Source of the DNA: Paenibacillus lautus NBRC 15380
GTDB lineage: Bacteria; Bacillota; Bacilli; Paenibacillales; Paenibacillaceae
Direction of reading: 5' to 3'
NCBI RefSeq assembly: GCF_004000945.1
Contig: NZ_BIMF01000027.1
Span: 1 to 59,863, forward strand
Length of the DNA stretch: 59,863 bases
Numbering within the stretch: position 1 is the stretch's first letter; each line of letters opens with the position of its first letter. Below are positions 15,902 through 24,397 of this stretch, one piece after another. The notes below the pieces were generated by a model, which ran no database searches, was not told the origin of the DNA, and worked only from the letters and a program-made list of their open reading frames with translations. Position numbers and translations under genes: made by a program.

Positions 15902-16783
15902 ATGACCAACATATCAACAACTGCTGAGGCGCCGCACAAAAGAATCCAAAGTATAAAAGGCTCCCGAAAAATGGATCGGATCGTAGTCTATGTACTGCTG
16001 ATTGTGTTATCCGTCCTCTTTCTGCTGCCCTTCGTATGGCTCCTGAGCACGTCGTTAAAACCCGAAGCCGAAGCGATAACCTATCCACCTTCCATTTTAC
16101 CTAAACAATTCGATTGGAAAAACTACGGCGAAGTGTTCGACTTGGTTCCATTTTTGAAATTCTATGAAAATACGATCATTGTTACGTTGTTGTCAGTGCT
16201 CGGAACGATTCTTTCCAGTGCACTGGTTGCTTACGGATTTGCGAGAATTAACGGTAAAGGAAGGAACTTTTGGTTCGTCATGCTCCTTGCAACGATGATG
16301 CTGCCATCTCAGGTTACTATGATTCCGGTCTATCTGATCTTCGCAAGGCTGGGATGGATCAATACGTTTTTACCGTTGATCGTACCATCCTTTTTTGGGA
16401 GCGCCTACTTTATCTTCATGCTGCGTCAGTTTTTCAGAACGATCCCCAAAGAACTGGATGAGGCAGCAATTATCGACGGCTGCGGATCGTTCCGGATCTT
16501 CTGGAATATCATGCTGCCGCTTTCCGTTCCATCGTTGATTACCGTCGGCATCCTCAGCTTTATGGGAAGTTGGAACGACTTCTTTGGACCGCTCATTTAT
16601 TTGAATGATACGGCCAAATTCACATTGTCCCTGGGAATTCAAACCTTTAAAGGGCAGAACACCATGCTTTGGGGACCGATGATGGCCGCCAGCACGATGG
16701 TGATTTTACCGCTGATCGCTTTGTTTTTTTTCGCACAGAAGTACTTTGTCCAGGGAATTGCGACGTCAGGGCTGAAGGGATAG
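15902..16783 (+). CDS. Sugar ABC transporter permease (MalG/MsmG type)
   Basis: A 293-residue partner permease with six membrane segments (first VVYVLLIVLSVLFLLPFVWL) and an EAA motif DEAAIIDGCGSFRIFWNIML. It has the MalG-like opening LSTSLKPEAEAI and ends near GIATSGLKG, a frequent C-terminus of this subfamily. A strong AAGGAGG lies six bases before the ATG and 12 bases separate it from the first permease, so the two are co-translated. Together they form the membrane heterodimer of a CUT1-type oligosaccharide importer. Confidence 0.92.
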   Translation: MTNISTTAEAPHKRIQSIKGSRKMDRIVVYVLLIVLSVLFLLPFVWLLSTSLKPEAEAITYPPSILPKQFDWKNYGEVFDLVPFLKFYENTIIVTLLSVLGTILSSALVAYGFARINGKGRNFWFVMLLATMMLPSQVTMIPVYLIFARLGWINTFLPLIVPSFFGSAYFIFMLRQFFRTIPKELDEAAIIDGCGSFRIFWNIMLPLSVPSLITVGILSFMGSWNDFFGPLIYLNDTAKFTLSLGIQTFKGQNTMLWGPMMAASTMVILPLIALFFFAQKYFVQGIATSGLKG

Positions 16784-16817
16784 AGCAGATGATTCGAACG
16801 GAACGGGGGGAAGAGGT

Positions 16818-18095
16818 ATGAACAGGATGAGAATGAAGTTAGTATGGATTGCAATATCGATGTTGATGACATGCTGTTTGTTGTTGACGGGATGCTCCGC
16901 TGGTAGTAGCGGCGTTAACGCTGACGGAACCAAAACCATACGCATTATGATGTGGGGGAACGGTCCCGCGGAGGTGAGTGGCGACCGGCAAATCATCGAG
17001 GAGTTCGAGAAACAAAATCCGGAAATTAAGGTTGAAATCGTGGTTGCACCGTTCGATAACATCATGCAGAAGTTTGTCACGATGTCAGCAGGAAACAATC
17101 AGCCGGACCTGGTCTGGATCCAGGATACGTTCTTGGCCGATTTTGCGGAAAAGGGCCTGCTTCTGGACCTGGACAACTTTTTCAAGGAAAAAGGCATGAA
17201 AAAGGAAGACTGGCTTCCCGGCGCCATCGAACGGGGATCCTGGAACGGGAAGATGTATGCGCTTCCGCGGGATATGATTACGATCAATATCGCTTATAAC
17301 AAAGATATGTTCGATAAAGCAGGCGTTCCCTATCCCAAAGACAACTGGACCTGGGATGACTTTCTGGATGCGGCTAAAAAATTGACGATCCGGGATGCCA
17401 AAGGCAGAACCACGCAATTTGGGATGACCTCATACTCCTGGCAGGAAGCGATTGTTGAAAATGGAGGCGCACTCTTCAGTCAGGATGGTAGTAAGGTGCT
17501 GATGGACAGCCCGAATACGATCGAAGCACTGCAATGGGTGGCCGATTTGACCAATGTTCATCACGTCGCCCCGACGACGGCTGAATCCCAGGGGCTGGGG
17601 GATTTGTTCCTCGCAGGAAAGGCCGCAATGACCTTTAGCGGTCCTTGGAACTGGAAGGCCTATACAGAAGAAGCCAAATTCAAATTTGATGTGGTGGAAG
17701 TACCTGCCGGACGTGCCGGGAACAAGTCACAGCTGTTGGGGCTTCCGATCGCGATCGGCTCGCAAACCAAGCATCCAGAGGTAGCGTGGAAGCTGCTTGA
17801 GTTTTTGACTCATGGAGGAGGGCAGGATATCCAATCGAACATTGTGGGCGCCTATCCCTCGGTGAAACGAGCAGAGCCGTTCTTCCTTGAAGGGCAATAC
17901 TCGCCGGACAACGTAAAATCCGTGCCTAAATCCATGAAGGAAAATACGGTGGTCATGCCATCGTTTCCGAGCCTGGCCCAGGCGCAGGACTTGATCCAAC
18001 CGGTCGTCGATGAAATTGCCAGAGGCAAGGAAAGAGCGGATGTTGCTCTTCCCAAACTGGCGGACAAGATCCGAAAGAAATTTAATATGAAATGA
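16818..18095 (+). CDS. Sugar-binding lipoprotein of the GH31/GH36 operon
   Basis: A 425-residue extracellular solute-binding protein of family 1. The signal peptide ends in a lipobox LTGC with Cys26 as the lipidated residue, so it is tethered outside the membrane. The body begins TIRIMMWGNGPAE and has the family motifs LVWIQDTFLADFAEKGLL, MYALPRDM, IAYNKDMFDKAGVPYP and GKAAMTFSGPWNW. It delivers oligosaccharides to the two permeases encoded just upstream. The neighbouring GH31 and GH36 enzymes suggest alpha-linked glucosides, xylosides or galactosides as cargo (inference). Confidence 0.92.
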   Translation: MNRMRMKLVWIAISMLMTCCLLLTGCSAGSSGVNADGTKTIRIMMWGNGPAEVSGDRQIIEEFEKQNPEIKVEIVVAPFDNIMQKFVTMSAGNNQPDLVWIQDTFLADFAEKGLLLDLDNFFKEKGMKKEDWLPGAIERGSWNGKMYALPRDMITINIAYNKDMFDKAGVPYPKDNWTWDDFLDAAKKLTIRDAKGRTTQFGMTSYSWQEAIVENGGALFSQDGSKVLMDSPNTIEALQWVADLTNVHHVAPTTAESQGLGDLFLAGKAAMTFSGPWNWKAYTEEAKFKFDVVEVPAGRAGNKSQLLGLPIAIGSQTKHPEVAWKLLEFLTHGGGQDIQSNIVGAYPSVKRAEPFFLEGQYSPDNVKSVPKSMKENTVVMPSFPSLAQAQDLIQPVVDEIARGKERADVALPKLADKIRKKFNMK

Positions 18096-18131
18096 AAATA
18101 GAGAGCGTATCTCGCGTAAGGAGTGGAAACC

Positions 18132-21128
18132 ATGTGCAATGTGACTAAGCAACCAACATGGATTCAAGATTATAAATATGAAAGCCATGATGTCCGGAAA
18201 TCGAGCGTGTTGATTTACACGAGCGACCAGGCTGGTGTCCGTCTGGATATATGTTCGCCTCAAACGGTGCGTGTATGGGTTGACCCATGCGGTACATTTG
18301 AGAAGAAACCATCCTATGCGGTAGAGGAGGAGCACTGGGAAGCATGCGATTTTCAAGTCAGCGATGAAGGGGCGTACATCCGCGTCCTGACGCCTGGCCT
18401 CTCGGTAAGGGTCAATAAATCGCCAGTATCCGTTGATTTTTATCAGCAGGACGACAGGGAGCCTATTAGTTCCCAGCGCCCGGAAGCGGGAGCCGGTTGG
18501 GACGAATCGGGAGCCGTGTATCTGTATCATACGCTCTCGGACTCGGAGCACTTCTACGGGCTGGGACAGGACAATGACCACTATGGGGGTTCCCTGGACC
18601 GAAGAGGGATCGTCCGGGATATGATCACAGGACAAAAAATATCCAAAGGGAGAGTAACAGCAGACATTCCGGTCACCTATTTTATCAGCACCGGTCCCCA
18701 ACAGAAGCCCTATGGCATGTTCGTGGACAACAGTTACCGGATGCGGTTTGATATGGGAAACGAGTCGCAGCGTTATTATTACTGGAGAGCTGAAGGCGGC
18801 GAGCTCCTGTATTATTTCATCAACGCCCCGTCTTTTGCCGGTATTTTGGAGCAGTATACCTGGCTGACTGGCCGCCCGTCTATGCTGCCGCTGTGGGCGC
18901 TGGGCTTCATTCAAAGTAAATGCACGTATCACGATTGGGAAGAAACGGATAACGTTATTCATCAAATGCGTTCAAGGGACATTCCTTTGGATGCCATCGT
19001 GTTTGATTATGACTGGGCCGAACATATGATGAATTTTAAATGGCATCCCCGCTGGAAAGGAAAAAGCCGTGAGCGAATCGCTGCTCACGGGCTTGATGGG
19101 GTCAACTTCATGTTGTCCAATGCCGGACCGATGATCAAGAAAGACAGCACCAATTACCAGGACGGCGTTGAACACGGCATTTTTGCCACGGACGGTGAAG
19201 GAAGCACGGTGACCTGCGGCCATTATGGCGGCGAATTGATGGATTTTACGGCACCGAACATCAAGGAGTGGCTGTGGCCGCAAATCCAGCCTTTGTATGA
19301 GGAAGGCATCAAAGGATGGTGGCTGGATCTGATTGAGCCGGAAGGGGAACCGCTCAACACGCATTATCATGGGGGTCCCAAAGAGGAGATTCACAATGTT
19401 TTTGCCCTGCTGAACGCGAAAGCGTATTACGAAATGCAGAAAAATTATGTTCCAAGTTCCAGAGTGTTCATTCTGGGCAGAAGCGGGACGGCGGGGATTC
19501 AGAAATACGGAACATCGATTTGGACGGGAGACGTGTTCTCCGATTACGAAACCTTTGCCGCGCATGGACCGGAGGCCTTGAATGCGTCGATGTCGGGCAT
19601 ATCCGCCTGGACGTCCGATGCAGGGGGCTTCATCTCCTCGACCTACGATCCGGCTGAGGGGACTTTGGGGCATTTATTCAAGAATGACTCTGCATCACAG
19701 GGGCTGCTGTTCGAGAGATGGATGCAGTTTGCATGCTTTTCGCCGATTACGCGCGCCCACCATGTCGGTCCTTCGGAACCTTATGCTTTCGGGGCGCTCG
19801 TTGAAAGCAGCGCGCGGCATTATCTCAAGCTTCGGTACCGTTTGCTTCCCTATATTTACAGTTATCATCGGATAACGCATCTCACTGGTTCGCCGATCAT
19901 GCGAGCGCTCGTATTCGAATATCCGGATGATCCGGAAGTTTTTGACCTTAAAGATCAATTTCTGTTCGGGAGAGAACTGCTTGTCGCTCCAGTATTCACC
20001 GAATTTACCAATGCTCGCGAGATTTACTTCCCGCAAGGGCGCTGGATTGACTACGATTACGGCCATGTCTATGAAGGCGGACAGTCGGCCATGGTTTATG
20101 CGCCACAGAACCGGATCCCTCTATTTGTAAAGTCTGGAGCGATCATTCCGATGGTCCCCGAAATGGGCCATACCGGCGAGAAGGCATGGGATCCAATCTG
20201 TTTCGATATTTATCCGGATGGAACGTCGACCTTTACGTTGTACCAAGACGACGGGAAAACGAATCGTTTCGAGACCGAAGGCATGTACACGGAAACCGTC
20301 ATTCGCTGCGCAGAATTAGCCGGGACATCCGTAACGGTTACCTTGGATGAGTCCAATAAGCACTTCACTCCTTCTGCATACGAAATGAAAATTCATTTGC
20401 AGTATTCGCCTCATCGTGTCGATTTGGGTGAGATTGACTTATCCCGAGCCGATTCCGAACGCATCTGGGAGCAAGGGGATCATGGATGGTATTGGGACCG
20501 GGATAGGAGAATCCTCTCTATTCGCTTCAGCACGGATGAACGGTTGCATTATGAAGTGAATGTTACTACAGGCGATCCATGGTTCCCCTGGCCGGCAAAG
20601 CCAATCCTTGTCGGATCCGGCGCCGGAGTCGAACGTGAACAAATTCATGAGGCATACGGCGGTCAGACGCCCTATCTCTATCCTCCTGCGACATTGCCAT
20701 GCCGGATCAGGGCAGAGAACTTTGACCGCGGCGGTGAAAAAATCGCCTTCCGGGTCGTCCAGGACGACTTGAGCGGAAATAGCTACCGGGACGAACGAGT
20801 AAACATGAAGGAGACGGAGGATTCGGGCGGGGGATGGTATTTGGCCGGGCTCAAGCCTGGTTCCTGGCTAGAATATACCGTCCGCATACCGAAAGAGGAC
20901 CGTTACGCAGTAACCCTACGACTGGCCTCTCAGGTCAGCGGCTCTTTAAGTGTCTGGGTGGATGAACGTAATCTGTCCGGAGCTGTCCGATTTGAGGGAC
21001 AGGGAGCGGGCACATGGATCAATGTATCCAATTCGGGCTTCATTCTTCCGGAAGGAGAGCATGTTATCCGTTTCCAGCTGGATCATGGCGAACTGAATCT
21101 TGGGTTTCTAGAGTTTACAACCTTTTAA
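18132..21128 (+). CDS. GH31 glycoside hydrolase with C-terminal CBM6-like domain
   Basis: A 998-residue GH31-family alpha-glycosidase (alpha-glucosidase, alpha-xylosidase or alpha-galactosidase type). An N-terminal beta-sandwich (FYGLGQDNDHYG at about 141) is followed by the barrel: FIQSKCTYHDWEETDNVI, WWLDLIEPE with nucleophile Asp399, and WTGDVFSDYETF with acid/base Asp467. GH31 C-terminal strands follow (FVKSGAIIPMVP). From about 855 a carbohydrate-binding domain of CBM6/36 type begins (RIRAENFDRGG, GSWLEYTVRIP, EGEHVIRFQLD). The nucleophile context WLDLIEPE differs from the usual WxDMNE, as in the more distant GH31 subgroups. There is no signal peptide, so it acts in the cytoplasm on imported sugars, although a CBM inside the cell is unusual. 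Start at ATG 18132, seven bases after AAGGAG; a GTG at 18123 overlaps that site. Confidence 0.9.
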   Translation: MCNVTKQPTWIQDYKYESHDVRKSSVLIYTSDQAGVRLDICSPQTVRVWVDPCGTFEKKPSYAVEEEHWEACDFQVSDEGAYIRVLTPGLSVRVNKSPVSVDFYQQDDREPISSQRPEAGAGWDESGAVYLYHTLSDSEHFYGLGQDNDHYGGSLDRRGIVRDMITGQKISKGRVTADIPVTYFISTGPQQKPYGMFVDNSYRMRFDMGNESQRYYYWRAEGGELLYYFINAPSFAGILEQYTWLTGRPSMLPLWALGFIQSKCTYHDWEETDNVIHQMRSRDIPLDAIVFDYDWAEHMMNFKWHPRWKGKSRERIAAHGLDGVNFMLSNAGPMIKKDSTNYQDGVEHGIFATDGEGSTVTCGHYGGELMDFTAPNIKEWLWPQIQPLYEEGIKGWWLDLIEPEGEPLNTHYHGGPKEEIHNVFALLNAKAYYEMQKNYVPSSRVFILGRSGTAGIQKYGTSIWTGDVFSDYETFAAHGPEALNASMSGISAWTSDAGGFISSTYDPAEGTLGHLFKNDSASQGLLFERWMQFACFSPITRAHHVGPSEPYAFGALVESSARHYLKLRYRLLPYIYSYHRITHLTGSPIMRALVFEYPDDPEVFDLKDQFLFGRELLVAPVFTEFTNAREIYFPQGRWIDYDYGHVYEGGQSAMVYAPQNRIPLFVKSGAIIPMVPEMGHTGEKAWDPICFDIYPDGTSTFTLYQDDGKTNRFETEGMYTETVIRCAELAGTSVTVTLDESNKHFTPSAYEMKIHLQYSPHRVDLGEIDLSRADSERIWEQGDHGWYWDRDRRILSIRFSTDERLHYEVNVTTGDPWFPWPAKPILVGSGAGVEREQIHEAYGGQTPYLYPPATLPCRIRAENFDRGGEKIAFRVVQDDLSGNSYRDERVNMKETEDSGGGWYLAGLKPGSWLEYTVRIPKEDRYAVTLRLASQVSGSLSVWVDERNLSGAVRFEGQGAGTWINVSNSGFILPEGEHVIRFQLDHGELNLGFLEFTTF

Positions 21129-21160
21129 GGGCAACAATGATAGAAAGAGGTGCATGAAAT

Positions 21161-22822
21161 ATGACAACGGCATGGCTGTCACAATGTAAACCGGATTTTA
21201 TATATTTGGAGGCGGGCCGCGGAGTCGAATCCATGGTATATTCTGATGAGACTGCTTCATGGATCCTTCGCTCGACCGAGGTTAAACTTACGCCGGTCAG
21301 TGGAAACCAGGAGGTTACGATCGAATCACCGAACGAAGAAATCAAAAGCGTGATGCTCCGATGGGAAAAACCCTGGGGTGGGCCCGTTCAAGTACTAGGT
21401 GACCACTGGGAACGGGGCTATGGTGACTTGGAGTGGCGGGGACTTGTCCCTGAACGGAGGCTACCCTGGTATTTTTTGGTCCATACCGGAGGGGTTACGC
21501 ATGGTATTGGCGTTAAGACACGTCCCGGAGCCATATGTTATTGGCAAGCGGATCCGCGAGGGTTTACGCTAACACTCGATGTGCGGAATGGAACGCTCGG
21601 GGTTCAGCTTGGGAACCGTATACTCGCGGCTGCCACCATCGTGTTTCGGGAGGGTAAACAAGGCGAAACGCCTTTTGAAGCGGCATCGGTGTTCTGCAGA
21701 TCTTTGTGTGATGATCCCTTGCTGCCAGATGAACCGGTATACGGAAGCAATAACTGGTATTACGCATATGGAAACAGCTCTCATGAGGAGATTTTGAACG
21801 ACAGCCGGATCGTGGCGGAACTCAGTCCAAAAGAAGGGCCTCGTCCTTGCATGGTTATCGATGACGGATGGCAGCCCATCCGTCTAAACGGAAACTCTTG
21901 CAATGGTGGGCCATGGGACCGCGGCAACCAGTTGTTTCCGGATATGAAGCGGCTCGCAGCAGAAATGAAGGAAATCGGAGTCAAACCGGGAATATGGTAC
22001 CGCCCGCTTCTGACGAGCGAGCGGGTGAATCCCGGCTTGAAACGGAGAAAGAACGATGGGGACGGTTCCACCGTAGTGGATCCATCCGCTCCCGAGGCAC
22101 TGGAAATGATTGCGGAGGACGTCCAACGCCTGGCAGATTGGGGGTACCAGCTCATTAAACATGACTTTTCTACGTTCGACATCTTTGGAAAATGGGGCTT
22201 TGAAATGAACGAGTCCTTATTCGCTTATCGCGAGCCTTTCAGGGACCGCTCGAAAACGACGGCTGAAATCATTGTAAATTTTTACCAGTATATCCGGGAA
22301 GCGGCAGGGGATTCGATCATTATAGGCTGCAATACCATTGGGCATCTGGCTGCGGGTCTGGTCCATATCCAGCGCACCGGAGACGATACCAGCGGTCATG
22401 AATGGGAACGCACCCGCAAAATGGGCATTAATACACTGGGCTTCCGTATGCCTCAGCACAGGGCGTTCTTTCTCGCAGATGCCGACTGCGTCGGAGCTAC
22501 GGACAAAATACCATGGGGATTGAACCGCCAGTGGCTTGAGCTCTTGGCTAAGAGTGGAACGCCTCTGTTTGTCTCCGCTGATCCGTCGATTCTGACCGAC
22601 GATATGAAATCGGATATCAAAGCCGCGTTTGAATGGGCATCGGCTTATATTCCTTCAGGGGAACCCCTTGATTGGATCGAGACGACCTGTCCGGAGAAAT
22701 GGAAGCTGGCCGGGGAGGTAATGACATTTAACTGGAACGAGCTGAGCGAATTACGGAATGGGGCAGAGGCCGCCAAATTGGGCGACGTAAGTAGCGGAAT
22801 TCAAGCAAAGCTTATATTATAA
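21161..22822 (+). CDS. GH36-type alpha-galactosidase-like hydrolase
   Basis: A 553-residue protein of the GH27/GH31/GH36 clan, closest by motif to GH36 alpha-galactosidase/alpha-N-acetylgalactosaminidase. A beta-sandwich occupies residues 1-190; the barrel carries MVIDDGWQ (231-238), LIKHDFSTFD with nucleophile Asp335, and RTGDDTS with acid/base Asp408 or Asp409. It is shorter than classical GH36 (about 720) and close to short GH36-like enzymes. No signal peptide. AAAGAGGTG precedes the ATG. It is the last gene of the operon, 32 bases after the GH31 gene, and probably acts on the same imported oligosaccharide. Specificity is inferred from family only. Confidence 0.88.
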   Translation: MTTAWLSQCKPDFIYLEAGRGVESMVYSDETASWILRSTEVKLTPVSGNQEVTIESPNEEIKSVMLRWEKPWGGPVQVLGDHWERGYGDLEWRGLVPERRLPWYFLVHTGGVTHGIGVKTRPGAICYWQADPRGFTLTLDVRNGTLGVQLGNRILAAATIVFREGKQGETPFEAASVFCRSLCDDPLLPDEPVYGSNNWYYAYGNSSHEEILNDSRIVAELSPKEGPRPCMVIDDGWQPIRLNGNSCNGGPWDRGNQLFPDMKRLAAEMKEIGVKPGIWYRPLLTSERVNPGLKRRKNDGDGSTVVDPSAPEALEMIAEDVQRLADWGYQLIKHDFSTFDIFGKWGFEMNESLFAYREPFRDRSKTTAEIIVNFYQYIREAAGDSIIIGCNTIGHLAAGLVHIQRTGDDTSGHEWERTRKMGINTLGFRMPQHRAFFLADADCVGATDKIPWGLNRQWLELLAKSGTPLFVSADPSILTDDMKSDIKAAFEWASAYIPSGEPLDWIETTCPEKWKLAGEVMTFNWNELSELRNGAEAAKLGDVSSGIQAKLIL

Positions 22823-22880
22823 CAGGATAGGGATATGCTTGGGATGATTCTGGACCTTTACCATAAACTCTGCTAGTGCC

Positions 22881-22997
22881 ACCACACTGACTTTGAATCT
22901 CTCAGGAATTGCGAAAGAAGTTGGCGTCCAATTTTTATCTCCTGTAGATTCCAGCAGACAAACGTCGATTTACTTGGATAGTGTAACATTGCAATAA
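22881..22997 (+). pseudogene. C-terminal scrap of a carbohydrate-binding module
   Basis: TTLTLNLSGIAKEVGVQFLS followed by SSRQTSIYLDSVTLQ and a stop is the last two strands of a carbohydrate-binding domain like those ending bacterial mannanases or other secreted polysaccharidases. Only about 38 residues remain and no start exists. It lies 58 bases after the GH36 gene. Confidence 0.6.
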
Positions 22998-23098
22998 ATT
23001 CAGCGTTCCATTGCAGGGAGCCGTTATTTGGGGGGCAATTCCCCTACGCACGGCGGACTCAATGAAGTATCCATCGAATTGGCCGTTGGGGCAAGCGG

Positions 23099-23242
23099 TT
23101 CTGGTATCCCGTGAACGCCATTTCGCGCAGCGTTCCCATCGCCTGGAATCATTGGTGGCCCTATGAGGCTTCCGCAATCAATGAGGATGTTTTTAAGGCG
23201 AACGTTGACGAGGCGGTGAAGCTTGGCTTTGAAATTTGTGTC
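23099..23242 (+). pseudogene. Internal fragment of a GH36 alpha-galactosidase
   Basis: FWYPVNAISRSVPIAWNHWW then PYEASAINEDVFKANVDEAVKLGFE (quoted here as INEDVFKANVDEAVKLGFE) is a typical stretch of the large GH36 alpha-galactosidases just before the barrel. The flanks are unrelated. About 48 residues survive, with neither start nor catalytic residues. It is distinct from the intact GH36 gene upstream. Confidence 0.65.
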
Positions 23243-23247
23243 ACACT

Positions 23248-23346
23248 ACAGTTATTCATGCATACGAAAAAATAGTTCAAATGCTTCAAAAAGATCAGGA
23301 ACTTTCTGCAGTAATTAAAGCTTTAACGGATAAAATTATAGATTAA
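23248..23346 (+). pseudogene. Short C-terminal fragment of unknown gene
   Basis: TVIHAYEKIVQMLQKDQELS and AVIKALTDKIID, then a stop, form a 32-codon helical tail fused in place behind the GH36 fragment, with a lower GC content. A terminator follows directly, as expected for a real gene end. I do not recognise the family. Confidence 0.35.
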
Positions 23347-23356
23347 CCATAATGTA

Positions 23357-23385
23357 AAAGCTGCTATCAGCGGCTTTTTTTATTT
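23357..23385 (+). terminator. Terminator after the fragment cluster
   Basis: AGCTGCT...AGCGGCT (one wobble) followed by TTTTTTT. It probably belonged to the gene whose tail is at 23248-23346. Confidence 0.7.
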
Positions 23386-23499
23386 TTTATTTAAAAGAGA
23401 AGGAGAGTGATAAATCGATTGATCGTAGCAAACACGCCAATTGTATTGTGACAATAGAACAAGCAGACTAAGGACGATTCCGGATTCTAAGACATATGT

Positions 23500-23521
23500 A
23501 CAAAATACGAGTTTTGTGAAA
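23500..23521. repeat. AAATACGAGTTTTGTGA word shared with the Tn3 remnant flank
   Basis: ACAAAATACGAGTTTTGTGAA here closely matches AAAAATACGAGTTTGTGAGG at 11661-11680 next to the transposase remnant. It may mark another transposon end. The sequence also forms a small palindrome (ACAAAA...TTTTGT). Confidence 0.4.
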
Positions 23522-23563
23522 CAGACCCTAAGGAAAAACGCCTTGCAAGATTTTCTGAACTGA

Positions 23564-23637
23564 TTTTTCTGATTTACTGCTTATTTGCTTATTTCTTCAT
23601 TTTTTCTGATTTACTGCTTATTTGCTTATTTCTTCAT
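23564..23637. repeat. Perfect 37-bp tandem duplication
   Basis: Two identical 37-base units (starting TTTTTCTGATTTACTGC) lie head to tail at 23564-23600 and 23601-23637. They sit in the AT-rich stretch 23386-24162, which also repeats GTTTCTGGATT twice (about 23893 and 23920) and holds no gene that I can support. Confidence 0.85.
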
Positions 23638-24162
23638 TATTAACATTTACTCAATATTCATCGTTTCTCTTTCGTTTTAATCACACCATTTGTTTTGTTT
23701 TTAATTTCTTATCTTCGAAGTTATAGTTCATTCGTTTAAGTCTCATTTAAATTACTTTTGAATCCTGGCTTAAATCAATATCAATCATCAATGATTGTCG
23801 CGTCGGTCGGTTTAAACATTTTCACTTTGTAGTTAATCATAACTTCATTTGATTATCCAGATTTATTCATATATAGATTAATCGTTACACCGTTTCTGGA
23901 TTTGTGGATTAATTGATCGTTTCTGGATTTTCTTTTATATTTACATCAAAACTTGAATCTATAATCCTTTAGCCCCGAACATCATAATCAATACATAGCG
24001 CTTCCTGTTTATTGTGTGATCATCGGTATTATTTTTCGCACTGCCTCCCTTCTACATTCTTATTATTCACCATTTAATGTAATTTTATTAGCGGTCTCAT
24101 TATCCACTTTATGTGCCGAACTCCATGATGGCCAAATCTGGAATTTGTCAGCATAATCACAA

Positions 24163-24211
24163 AAAAACCGGCCATATAGGTCGGTTTTTATCCGGGCATT
24201 ATCGGGATAAT
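24163..24211 (-). terminator. Terminator of the second ABC operon
   Basis: On the minus strand AAAACCGACC...GGCCGGTTTT is followed by T residues. A second perfect hairpin, GCATTATC GG GATAATGC, lies just before it at 24194-24211. The binding-protein gene ends 187 bases upstream (at 24398), and nothing codes in between. Confidence 0.7.
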
Positions 24212-24397
24212 GCACGTTTTACATAATATTGGAATATATTGTGTTGTTTGACTCATATAATCATCATGATTAGGCCCGTCTCTGCAGGGATAGGAACTTC
24301 CTTAGATTTCTACAGTCTTTTCATACGAAACTCGCGATACCGTGTTACTAAACGTACCAACCACGCCAATGCGCACCCTGTGCAGTCCCCTCCTGAT

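Noticed and set aside
17727..18965. Long 412-codon minus-strand frame across the binding protein/GH31 junction
   Set aside because: Despite its length it is antisense to two well-supported genes and its translation has no recognisable domain.
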